Source: an uncultured Hungatella sp. (lineage in GTDB: Bacteria; Bacillota; Clostridia; Lachnospirales; Lachnospiraceae). From it: 59,649 nt of DNA. The position numbers and the translations under genes are program-made. Location of the stretch: assembly GCA_910579515.1 (NCBI GenBank), contig CAJTUV010000022.1, positions 1 to 59,649 on the forward strand, read 5' to 3'. Each line of letters opens with the position of its first letter. Position 1 is the stretch's first letter. Of the stretch, positions 41,482 to 48,534 are shown in pieces. A model generated the notes under the pieces. The model was not told the origin of the DNA. It made no database searches and saw nothing but the letters and a program-made list of their open reading frames with translations.

Positions 41482-43104
41482 TTAAGGCGCCAATCCTATA
41501 CTGCTTCTGATAACCTGGATTCTTTCCAGGTCGGCCCTTATGTCAATGCCAAGGTTCTCCCTTTTTTCCTTCTCGTCAGCCATTTTCTCTCTGATATCTT
41601 CCAATGCCTTTTCCAGAGAATCCCTCTGTGCCTTAATCTCGTCTTCAATCGACGTGTTGATCATCTGCAGCTGCTTTTCAATAGCGATCTGGATTCCCTG
41701 GCCCACCTCTCTGAGCACCTGGGGATAAACCTCTGAATGAAGTTTCGTTCGGATCTGGCTTTTCATCTCCTCCCGCTTTTTGTCTCCCTTGATTTTCGCC
41801 ACAAGTAAAATCACCCCGGCAATGATTCCTCCAATCACCGGCCCGCCGCCAAGAATCGCGCCAACTGCCGCCGCTGTAGCAGAGACCATTCCTTTGCCGG
41901 CCGCCTCGCTGTTGAAATAAAAACAAACCTGCACATCGCCAATGGTTTCACTGTTGATACAGTTTTCCACCCGTTTCAGATATCGGTCAACCTTCGGAAT
42001 AAACCGTTTCTTGATGCTGACTGTAACCGCATTTCTCACAACCAGATTGATTCTTTCGTTAAGATTCTGGTTGTTCATAGCCATGGCCACCAAAGAAGGT
42101 TCCTCCTTTTCCAGAGCAATCTGTATATCCGATTTGATTTCCTCCACACAGTCGGAAATCTGCAGGTCAAAGTCCTTCTTTTCCTTAGAGAAACGAGTGT
42201 TTAGAGCGTCCATCTGCTTTCCCAGCCTCTCCTCCTGCTCGTCAAGTTCCGACTCTGACATTTCGCTTCCCTTTAAGGTAGCAGTCAGATATTTCTCTGT
42301 CCCATCTGCCACAGAAAGAACCGAAGTTCGGAATTTGCGAGCAAGAATCTCTTGGGAGCTTTCCTGAATTCTTCTTAAAAATTCCTTCAGCTCATCCGCA
42401 TCGCCGATGTAACTGCTTGTGATGCAGTAAGTTACTTTGTGATCCCCGATAAAGCGCTTTAAGCTTTCCTTCATAGCCAAAAAGGTGTCTTCAAAATCAT
42501 CGTTTCGCTTATCATACTTTGTAATCACCACACACAGAGGCATATCATGGAGACACAATTCTTTCAAAATATTTCCCACGCTGCTGCGGATAATCATATC
42601 ATCCGCCGGAACCGCAATGATGTAAGCAAGGCTGAGAGGCAGATAAGCGTCAATCGCTCTGTTGTGAACCTCATATCCAGATTCAAATCCAGGCATGTCC
42701 ACCAGCATCACCTCTGGTATTTCCTCCAAAAAATGATTTTTCAAACTGAGGCGGGTGCAGTACACCGTATTGGCGTCCACCTCAAGCTGCCTGAAGTCTT
42801 CCACACTGATTTGTTCCTGTCCGCCGTCATTTTTTACAATCCAAACCCTGTCCTCATCAGAACTGTATACGATCTCCGTAGGCACCGCCGTTTCAGGCGT
42901 AATGTCCTCTTTCAAAATCTTTCTGCTGTACCCCAAAAGAGTGTTTAAAAGAGCGCTCTTTCCTGAACTGAATTTGCCGATAATCGGAGTGCACACTCTG
43001 GCTGTGTCCACCTCTAAAAGCAATTTGTCTATCGGCTCTACAGGCAGCGAATAGGCGGTATTTATCTCATGAAGTTCCTTTAAAGCATTTATAATTCTTT
43101 CCAT
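41482..43104 (-). CDS. Dynamin-family GTPase with membrane segment (540 aa)
   Basis: G1 is GKFSSGKSALLNTLLG (about 41), G2 region TPETAVPTEIVY, G3 is VDMPGFESG (DMPG instead of DTPG, about 137) and G4 TKYDKR (about 194). Residues about 265-300 are coiled coil, and a Gly/Ala-rich hydrophobic stretch at about 405-437 (TAAAVGAILGGGPVIGG, then IIAGVILLVAKI) followed by KGDKKREE looks like a membrane-inserting hairpin. It is thus the most likely membrane anchor of the cassette's dynamins. A long coiled coil ends the chain. It is the first dynamin gene after the WYL regulator. Confidence 0.9.
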   Translation of the reverse strand: MERIINALKELHEINTAYSLPVEPIDKLLLEVDTARVCTPIIGKFSSGKSALLNTLLGYSRKILKEDITPETAVPTEIVYSSDEDRVWIVKNDGGQEQISVEDFRQLEVDANTVYCTRLSLKNHFLEEIPEVMLVDMPGFESGYEVHNRAIDAYLPLSLAYIIAVPADDMIIRSSVGNILKELCLHDMPLCVVITKYDKRNDDFEDTFLAMKESLKRFIGDHKVTYCITSSYIGDADELKEFLRRIQESSQEILARKFRTSVLSVADGTEKYLTATLKGSEMSESELDEQEERLGKQMDALNTRFSKEKKDFDLQISDCVEEIKSDIQIALEKEEPSLVAMAMNNQNLNERINLVVRNAVTVSIKKRFIPKVDRYLKRVENCINSETIGDVQVCFYFNSEAAGKGMVSATAAAVGAILGGGPVIGGIIAGVILLVAKIKGDKKREEMKSQIRTKLHSEVYPQVLREVGQGIQIAIEKQLQMINTSIEDEIKAQRDSLEKALEDIREKMADEKEKRENLGIDIRADLERIQVIRSSIGLAP

Positions 43105-43146
43105 CTTTTCTTTTGCTCCCCAATCAATATTCTGCCTCCATTATAC

Positions 43147-44154
43147 TCACTCTGATCGATTCTCACAACCTTCTTTTACAAATAGATCATACAGCCTGGC
43201 CACTTTTTCCACTTCCGCCTTCATCTCCTCTACAAGAGACTCCGGCTCCAGCGCTTTCACCATGCTGCCCTGGGAAAGCAGAAACATATTTACTCCTGTC
43301 CCATACGTTTCTGCCTCAATGATTTTTACATCCCCTTTCACATCCACCATTCTGGCCGTGGGAAGTTTGTCCAGAATGGCCTGAACAGAAGGTCCTTGGT
43401 ACTCAAATTTGATTCTCCGGTATTCCCCCGGACACATGAACTGAATCTTGTTTCTCAGCTCTCCTTCGTCAAAATCGTGGTCTTTGTCAATGGTAAAACG
43501 AGTCCTGTGTTCCACAATATGGACAATTCTATCCACCCGATAGTAGAGAGGCTTCCAGTCCTCTTTATCGCCGCGGTAGGCAATGAGATAAAAATAATAA
43601 TCTGAAAAGGTTATGGCTATGGGCCTGATTCTTCGTTCCACCAATTTTCGGTCCATCTTGTAATAGGTGACAGAGATTTCAATTCTGTTGTGGATACAGC
43701 GGGTAAGCTGCCAGATCGACTCGATAACGCTTTTACAGTCATGTCCTACTTCCTTATAATGGTACATTTCCCTGGCTAACAAGCGTTCCATCATCTCTCT
43801 GTCATGATAAGAGATAAAATTTTTCAGCTTGGATAACAGCTTCAGCATTTCCATTTTGCTGAAGGCCCGACAGCCCACCATCATTTTCATAATCGCCATC
43901 AGTTCCCTGCTGAGAAGAAAATTTTCAAACTCAAGGTAATACGATTTGGAACTGGAAGAATATTTTAACTCTGTGTTGCCTACCAGATCCCGATTATCGC
44001 TTAAAAAATTTTTGATTTCATTGATGTCCCTGGAGATACTTTTGGTGGAAACGCCGTACTCATCTGCGATTTTTCCCACAGACAAACTTTCCCCTTTCAT
44101 TCCCCTGTAAAAAATATCCAGCACTCTGTTTTTCTTCTCAGCAGTCTTCCCCAT
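43147..44154 (-). CDS. WYL-domain transcriptional regulator
   Basis: The 335-residue protein has an HTH_11/DeoR-like winged helix at residues 1-60 (VGKIADEYGVSTKSISRDIN), a helical connector, and a WYL domain at about 150-230 (ISVTYYKMDRKLVERRIRPI, FYLIAYRGDKEDW) ending in a WCX-like region. The classical W-Y-L triad is partly changed. WYL proteins bind ligands, including nucleic acids, and frequently control phage-defence loci. It lies 12 bases behind the Era-like GTPase and is expected to control its own transcript. Confidence 0.9.
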   Translation of the reverse strand: MGKTAEKKNRVLDIFYRGMKGESLSVGKIADEYGVSTKSISRDINEIKNFLSDNRDLVGNTELKYSSSSKSYYLEFENFLLSRELMAIMKMMVGCRAFSKMEMLKLLSKLKNFISYHDREMMERLLAREMYHYKEVGHDCKSVIESIWQLTRCIHNRIEISVTYYKMDRKLVERRIRPIAITFSDYYFYLIAYRGDKEDWKPLYYRVDRIVHIVEHRTRFTIDKDHDFDEGELRNKIQFMCPGEYRRIKFEYQGPSVQAILDKLPTARMVDVKGDVKIIEAETYGTGVNMFLLSQGSMVKALEPESLVEEMKAEVEKVARLYDLFVKEGCENRSE

Positions 44155-44166
44155 AAATGTGTCTCC

Positions 44167-45195
44167 TCAGTCAAAAATAGTCTCGAAAATTCCTTTGATA
44201 GCGCCTACTGCTCCGCCGACTACTCCTCCCACAAGACGGCCTGGAATACCTAAAATCTCCCCACCAATTTCGCTGCCTGTCTCGGCTCCGTCGGATAAGC
44301 AGTCCCAAATACTGTCGAAAAACCCATTCTCTGCGCCTTTCCGGTAATTCTCTTCATGGTCGTCATAACGCCAGTTGTCTTCTTCGTCGTTTAAATTATC
44401 CGCCAGAGCCAGACGCTTTTCTTTTGGAATCCGTTTTACAATATGATATAACAGCTTTGTCAAGTTATACGGCTTTCTCTGCTGGCCGCCTTCCTCCTTG
44501 TATCCTGCACAGTAGCAGACAGGCTCTATCACAAGTCCTGTCGCCTCTCTGATTCGGTCTCTGACAGAACCTGCCTTCTTTTCCAAAAATTCCTTAAGGA
44601 TCTCATCCGGCTCGTTCTCTTCTTCCTTCCAGTGCGTCCCCTTCATAGCGATGTCAGACTGATTTAATCCAATGAGGATTCTTTTCTCAGCCTCGCTTCC
44701 CAGACAGGGAATGAGCACATGATTCAAAAGATCATAAGAAGTTCCAAGGTCCTTGGAGGAGGCGTCCATAACAAGCAGTACCATATCCATTAAAAGCCTG
44801 CCCTGTTCATCTGTCTCATTCAGCTTTGCAATGATGTCCCTGGTAATTTTTTTGTCCTTTTCTACCCCGTCTCCAAGTCCGGGGGTGTCCCAAATGATCA
44901 GATTATCTAAATCAAACCTGGAAATCCCTGCTGTTTCTGGCTCCACTCCCACTCCTACCCTGGCAACCTCCATCTGAAACAGGGCGTTGATGGTAGAGCT
45001 TTTTCCGCTGCCTGTAGAACCGACAATCATGAGATTCACCTTTTTGTTTCGGATCGCAAGCAGACGAGAAAGCTGCTTTGTCTTTTGCGCCTCGCCAATA
45101 TCCGATCCCATGATATCCTCTTCCAGAAGTTCATAGATGCTTTTGTTCTCCGGTACAGTCCCGATTTCAATGACTCTTTCTCTTTTTTCACTCAT
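44167..45195 (-). CDS. Era/YfjP-like GTPase with Gly-zipper C-terminus
   Basis: The first cassette gene encodes 342 residues. G1 is VGSTGSGKSSTINALFQ (about 56), G3 IIWDTPGLGDG (about 103) and G4 LNQSD (about 178), consistent with YfjP/YeeP-like TRAFAC GTPases. The C-terminal 35 residues (GSEIGGEILGIPGRLVGG, then VVGGAVGAIKGIFETIFD) form a glycine-zipper, amphipathic segment that could insert in or lie on a membrane. GGAGG precedes the ATG. It is just downstream of the ribF terminator and a candidate promoter. Confidence 0.87.
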   Translation of the reverse strand: MSEKRERVIEIGTVPENKSIYELLEEDIMGSDIGEAQKTKQLSRLLAIRNKKVNLMIVGSTGSGKSSTINALFQMEVARVGVGVEPETAGISRFDLDNLIIWDTPGLGDGVEKDKKITRDIIAKLNETDEQGRLLMDMVLLVMDASSKDLGTSYDLLNHVLIPCLGSEAEKRILIGLNQSDIAMKGTHWKEEENEPDEILKEFLEKKAGSVRDRIREATGLVIEPVCYCAGYKEEGGQQRKPYNLTKLLYHIVKRIPKEKRLALADNLNDEEDNWRYDDHEENYRKGAENGFFDSIWDCLSDGAETGSEIGGEILGIPGRLVGGVVGGAVGAIKGIFETIFD

Positions 45196-45237
45196 TTTTC
45201 ATTCCTCCGTCCTTTTTTTGTATTCATAGAATAGCAA

Positions 45238-45266
45238 ATCTTATGGACAGACGGGTGTCTGGTGAA
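45238..45266 (-). promoter_or_regulatory. Candidate promoter of the dynamin cassette
   Basis: On the minus strand TTCACC (45261-45266) and TAAGAT (45238-45243) are 17 bases apart, immediately beyond the ribF terminator and 43 bases before the first cassette ATG. Both boxes deviate from consensus, as expected of a regulated promoter. Confidence 0.4.
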
Positions 45267-45270
45267 AAAA

Positions 45271-45291
45271 ATGGAGCCTTTTGGGCTCCAT
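45271..45291 (-). terminator. Rho-independent terminator after ribF
   Basis: On the minus strand ATGGAGCC pairs with GGCTCCAT across CAAAA, followed by TTTTTTC. It starts ten bases past the ribF stop and ends the rimP-to-ribF transcript, isolating the dynamin cassette. Confidence 0.9.
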
Positions 45292-45300
45292 CTTCTCTCT

Positions 45301-46245
45301 TTACAAACAATTAAAACGTTCAAGGTAAGAGAGTCCGTATTCTTTATCTTTGTTTATCTGACTTTTCAGCTCCTCCAGAGACTGAAACTTTCTTTCTGGG
45401 CGCTCAAAGTTCAAAAGCTGAACCTCAATAGGCTTACCGTATAAATCCTGGTCTAAATCAAACACAAAAGTTTCTACGCTAATGGGATTATCTCCTCTGA
45501 TCGTAGGCTTTTTTCCAATGTTGGTAATTCCGCCATAGTACTTGCCGTCTACCAAAACTTTGGATACATATACTCCAAAAGGAGGCAGATATTTTTCCGG
45601 CGGCGGAAGGAGATTGGCTGTGGGAAAACCTAAGACCGGACCGCCCATATGATTTCCATGGGCCACAAGCCCGTGAATCGCATAAGGCTCTCCTAAAAGC
45701 TCATTGGCTTTTTCAATATTTCCCCGATCCAGCTCTTCCTTGATATAGGTGCTGCTGATGTCTCTGTGAACCGAGTCGTCCTGTTTCTTGTCAACAATTT
45801 CCAGCTCATATCCCAGCGATTCCTTTTGTGCTTTAAGAAGCTCTGCATTACCGGCCCTTTTATATCCGAATCCGCAGTCTGTCCCCACTACGATGGCCCT
45901 GGCATTCATCTTACCTAAAAGAATGGTCTCCAGAAATTTTTCGGGGCTTAAATGAGACACCTCTTTTGTAAAAGGATATTCCACCAGATAATCAATCCCC
46001 ATCTTTTCCATATTATTGCGCCGTTCCTGGTTCGTGGTAATCACCTTCTGAGGCTTCCCTTCCATAAAAGCCACAGGCGCCATGTCAAAGGTAAAAACCG
46101 CAGTCTTATACCCACAGGCTTTCTTCCATTCCAGCATACGGCTCAAAAGCTTTTGATGCCCTTTGTGGCGGCCGTCAAACTTGCCGATAGTAACCACTGT
46201 AGGCTCTTTTATCTGAAATTGTGTGTCACTGATGAAACATTCCAT
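45301..46245 (-). CDS. ribF: Bifunctional riboflavin kinase / FAD synthetase
   Basis: RibF phosphorylates riboflavin to FMN and adenylates FMN to FAD. The FAD synthetase half has VVTIGKFDGRHKGHQKLL (HxGH-type motif) and YLVEYPFTKEV; the riboflavin kinase half has HGLVAHGNHMGGPVLGFPTANL and GVYVSKVLVDG. Length 314 aa is normal. It ends the infB-rbfA-nrnA-truB-ribF run, 18 bases after truB. Confidence 0.96.
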   Translation of the reverse strand: MECFISDTQFQIKEPTVVTIGKFDGRHKGHQKLLSRMLEWKKACGYKTAVFTFDMAPVAFMEGKPQKVITTNQERRNNMEKMGIDYLVEYPFTKEVSHLSPEKFLETILLGKMNARAIVVGTDCGFGYKRAGNAELLKAQKESLGYELEIVDKKQDDSVHRDISSTYIKEELDRGNIEKANELLGEPYAIHGLVAHGNHMGGPVLGFPTANLLPPPEKYLPPFGVYVSKVLVDGKYYGGITNIGKKPTIRGDNPISVETFVFDLDQDLYGKPIEVQLLNFERPERKFQSLEELKSQINKDKEYGLSYLERFNCL

Positions 46246-46262
46246 GGTTTTCTTCCCTTCGT

Positions 46263-47171
46263 CTAAGGCGTCTGTTCCAGAAACATCTTCTGGGGTTTGA
46301 ATCGCTGTTTTTCTCTCTCATACTCATAAAGTCCCAAAAAGCAGCTGTGGCTGTCATACATTCGGACCAGTTCTCCTGCCTCGACCTGCTCTTTTGTGGT
46401 TACATGAAAGGATTTCACCGGATTGCCGTTATAAATCAGATGATCCGCCTCCGGCCTGGCGACAGCCTTGGGATAGTTAGAAAGCAGCTGTTCCACAGAA
46501 ATAATATTTTCATCCAGTTTTCCTTCGTCCCGAATCGTTTCCAGCTGAGACAAGGTTATGCTGTTTTCCATAGTAAACGGACCTGCCTGAAGCCGTAAAA
46601 GAGACTCCATGGCCGCCCCGCATCCCAGCGTTTTCCCAATATCATGGCAAAGAGTGCGAATATAGGTTCCCTTGGAACAGTGAACCGTCATCGTAACCTT
46701 TGGCAGATTGATCTCCTCAATTTCTATCTTATGGATAGAAACAGGGCGGGCTTTCCGCTCCACCACTTTTCCCTGACGCGCCAGGTCGTAAAGTCGTTTT
46801 CCATCCACCTTTAAGGCAGAATACATCGGCGGAATCTGGTCGTAAGGGCCTATAAAGGATAAAACTGCCGTCTCCACCTCTTCTTTGGAACAGATGACCT
46901 CTCTTTGTGCCAGGATCTGACCGCTTAAATCTTGTGTGTCTGTCTCTATACCCAGTCTCATCACAGCCTGATAAACCTTGTCATGATCTGTTAAAAACTG
47001 GCACAGCTTTGTGGCCTGTCCCAGGCACACAGGCAGAACGCCCTGAGCGTCTGGGTCCAGGGTGCCTGTGTGTCCTATTTTCTTTTGTCTTAAAATCCCT
47101 CTCATTTTTGCCACCACGTCATGAGAAGTATATGATTTTTCTTTGTATATATTAAGTACGCCGTTAAGCAT
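46263..47171 (-). CDS. truB: tRNA pseudouridine(55) synthase
   Basis: TruB makes pseudouridine 55 in the T-arm of most tRNAs. Marks are GVLNIYKEKSYTSHDVVAKM, the catalytic Asp in GHTGTLDPDAQGVLPVCLG (about residue 39), the later YIRTLCHDIG block and a C-terminal domain. Length is 302 aa. It is two bases from nrnA. Confidence 0.96.
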   Translation of the reverse strand: MLNGVLNIYKEKSYTSHDVVAKMRGILRQKKIGHTGTLDPDAQGVLPVCLGQATKLCQFLTDHDKVYQAVMRLGIETDTQDLSGQILAQREVICSKEEVETAVLSFIGPYDQIPPMYSALKVDGKRLYDLARQGKVVERKARPVSIHKIEIEEINLPKVTMTVHCSKGTYIRTLCHDIGKTLGCGAAMESLLRLQAGPFTMENSITLSQLETIRDEGKLDENIISVEQLLSNYPKAVARPEADHLIYNGNPVKSFHVTTKEQVEAGELVRMYDSHSCFLGLYEYEREKQRFKPQKMFLEQTP

Positions 47172-47173
47172 TC

Positions 47174-48130
47174 TTACGTCTCCTGGCTTAACTGTTTTTC
47201 AATATGGCCGGACAGGTTGTTGATCACGTCGTGGAAGCTTCCAGACATGGTGCAGCCTGCCGCCCTCATATGTCCCCCGCCGCCAAAATATACGGCGATT
47301 TTGCTCACATCCACCTTCTTGTTGGACCTTAAGCTGACTTTGTACATGTGAACCCCCACCTCGTACAAAAAGATAGCGCATTCCACGCCGTCAATCACCC
47401 GAAGCTGCTCCACAATCCCTTCCAAATCACTTTTGCCTACGCCGTAGAAATCCATGTCTTTTTTACGCACTACGGTGAAAACACATTTTTTATCTAAAAA
47501 GGATACGCTCTCAAAAAGGGCTCTTCCCAGAATCTGTGTCTGGAGATACGTTTTCCTGTAAAAACTATCGTCAATAATAGAGCCAAAATCAATCCCCCGC
47601 TCCATCATTTTTCCTGCAATCTCCATAGTTTTTTTCGAGGTGTTGCTGTAACGGAACACACCGGTATCATGGATTATACCAGTATAGATGCATTCCGCCA
47701 CCGCTTTTGTCACCTTTTCCTCGGTTAGCTGCGTAAACAAAACCTCGCAGGTGGAGCTGGCCGCTCCATCAATGACCTGCTCCATGGCAAATCCCTGATT
47801 GGTTATGTGATGATCAATACAGATAGATTGGGCCGCCGTGTCAAGATACCATTTAAATTTCCCAAAACGTTCCTGATCGCTGCAGTCTAAGCAGATGCAC
47901 AAGTCCACCGATTCTTTGCCAAGTTCGCTCTGAATCTGGTCGTAGCCTTTTAAATAAGAAAACTTTTCAGAAACCGGTTCCAGATACACGGTAACCGTTT
48001 TGTCTGCATACTGTTCCTGTACATAATTATAGACGGCCAGACAGGAGCCTGCACAGTCTCCGTCTGGGTTTACATGGCCTAAAACCGCTATGGTTTTCGC
48101 CTGGTCAATCATAATCTCCAGTTTTGTCAT
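47174..48130 (-). CDS. nrnA: DHH-family bifunctional oligoribonuclease/PAP phosphatase NrnA
   Basis: The 318-residue DHH-DHHA1 protein has HVNPDGDCAGS, DLCICLDCSDQERFG and the name-giving CIDHHITNQGF, followed by a DHHA1 domain ending GGGGHMRAAGC. NrnA removes nanoRNA and hydrolyses 3'-phosphoadenosine 5'-phosphate; some relatives act on cyclic dinucleotides. Position between rbfA and truB matches nrnA in Firmicutes. Confidence 0.92.
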   Translation of the reverse strand: MTKLEIMIDQAKTIAVLGHVNPDGDCAGSCLAVYNYVQEQYADKTVTVYLEPVSEKFSYLKGYDQIQSELGKESVDLCICLDCSDQERFGKFKWYLDTAAQSICIDHHITNQGFAMEQVIDGAASSTCEVLFTQLTEEKVTKAVAECIYTGIIHDTGVFRYSNTSKKTMEIAGKMMERGIDFGSIIDDSFYRKTYLQTQILGRALFESVSFLDKKCVFTVVRKKDMDFYGVGKSDLEGIVEQLRVIDGVECAIFLYEVGVHMYKVSLRSNKKVDVSKIAVYFGGGGHMRAAGCTMSGSFHDVINNLSGHIEKQLSQET

Positions 48131-48147
48131 ACACCGCCTCCTAACAT

Positions 48148-48516
48148 TTATTCCTCTTTCAAATCCTTTGTCACATCGTCAATCAGTCTGGACATGTTTA
48201 CTCCATATTCAATGGACTGATCCAGCACAAACTGAAGCTCTGGCGTGTTGCGCAGATTAACCCGTCTTGCCAATTCTCTTCGGATATAACCTACGGCGCT
48301 TTTTAATCCCTCCAAAACCGACTGGCAGACTTCCTCATTGCCTAACACACTGATAAACGCCTTGCAGTACTTTAAATCTGGGGACACCTCCACCGCCACA
48401 ACCGTCGTCATAGCCTTGGAAAGACGAGGGTCCTTGACCTCAGTCCGGATAATCTCGCTTAACTCCCTTTGTACTTCCATGTTGATTCTGGTATTTTTAA
48501 TACTGTTTTTACGCAT
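48148..48516 (-). CDS. rbfA: Ribosome-binding factor A
   Basis: RbfA helps mature the 5' end of 16S rRNA and the small subunit. The 122-residue KH-like protein has RINMEVQRELSEIIRTEVKD (as two blocks), VSPDLKYCKAFISVLG and IRRELARRVNLRNTPELQFV. It lies 18 bases behind infB. Confidence 0.95.
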   Translation of the reverse strand: MRKNSIKNTRINMEVQRELSEIIRTEVKDPRLSKAMTTVVAVEVSPDLKYCKAFISVLGNEEVCQSVLEGLKSAVGYIRRELARRVNLRNTPELQFVLDQSIEYGVNMSRLIDDVTKDLKEE

Positions 48517-48534
48517 TGCATTCCTTTCAGGTTC

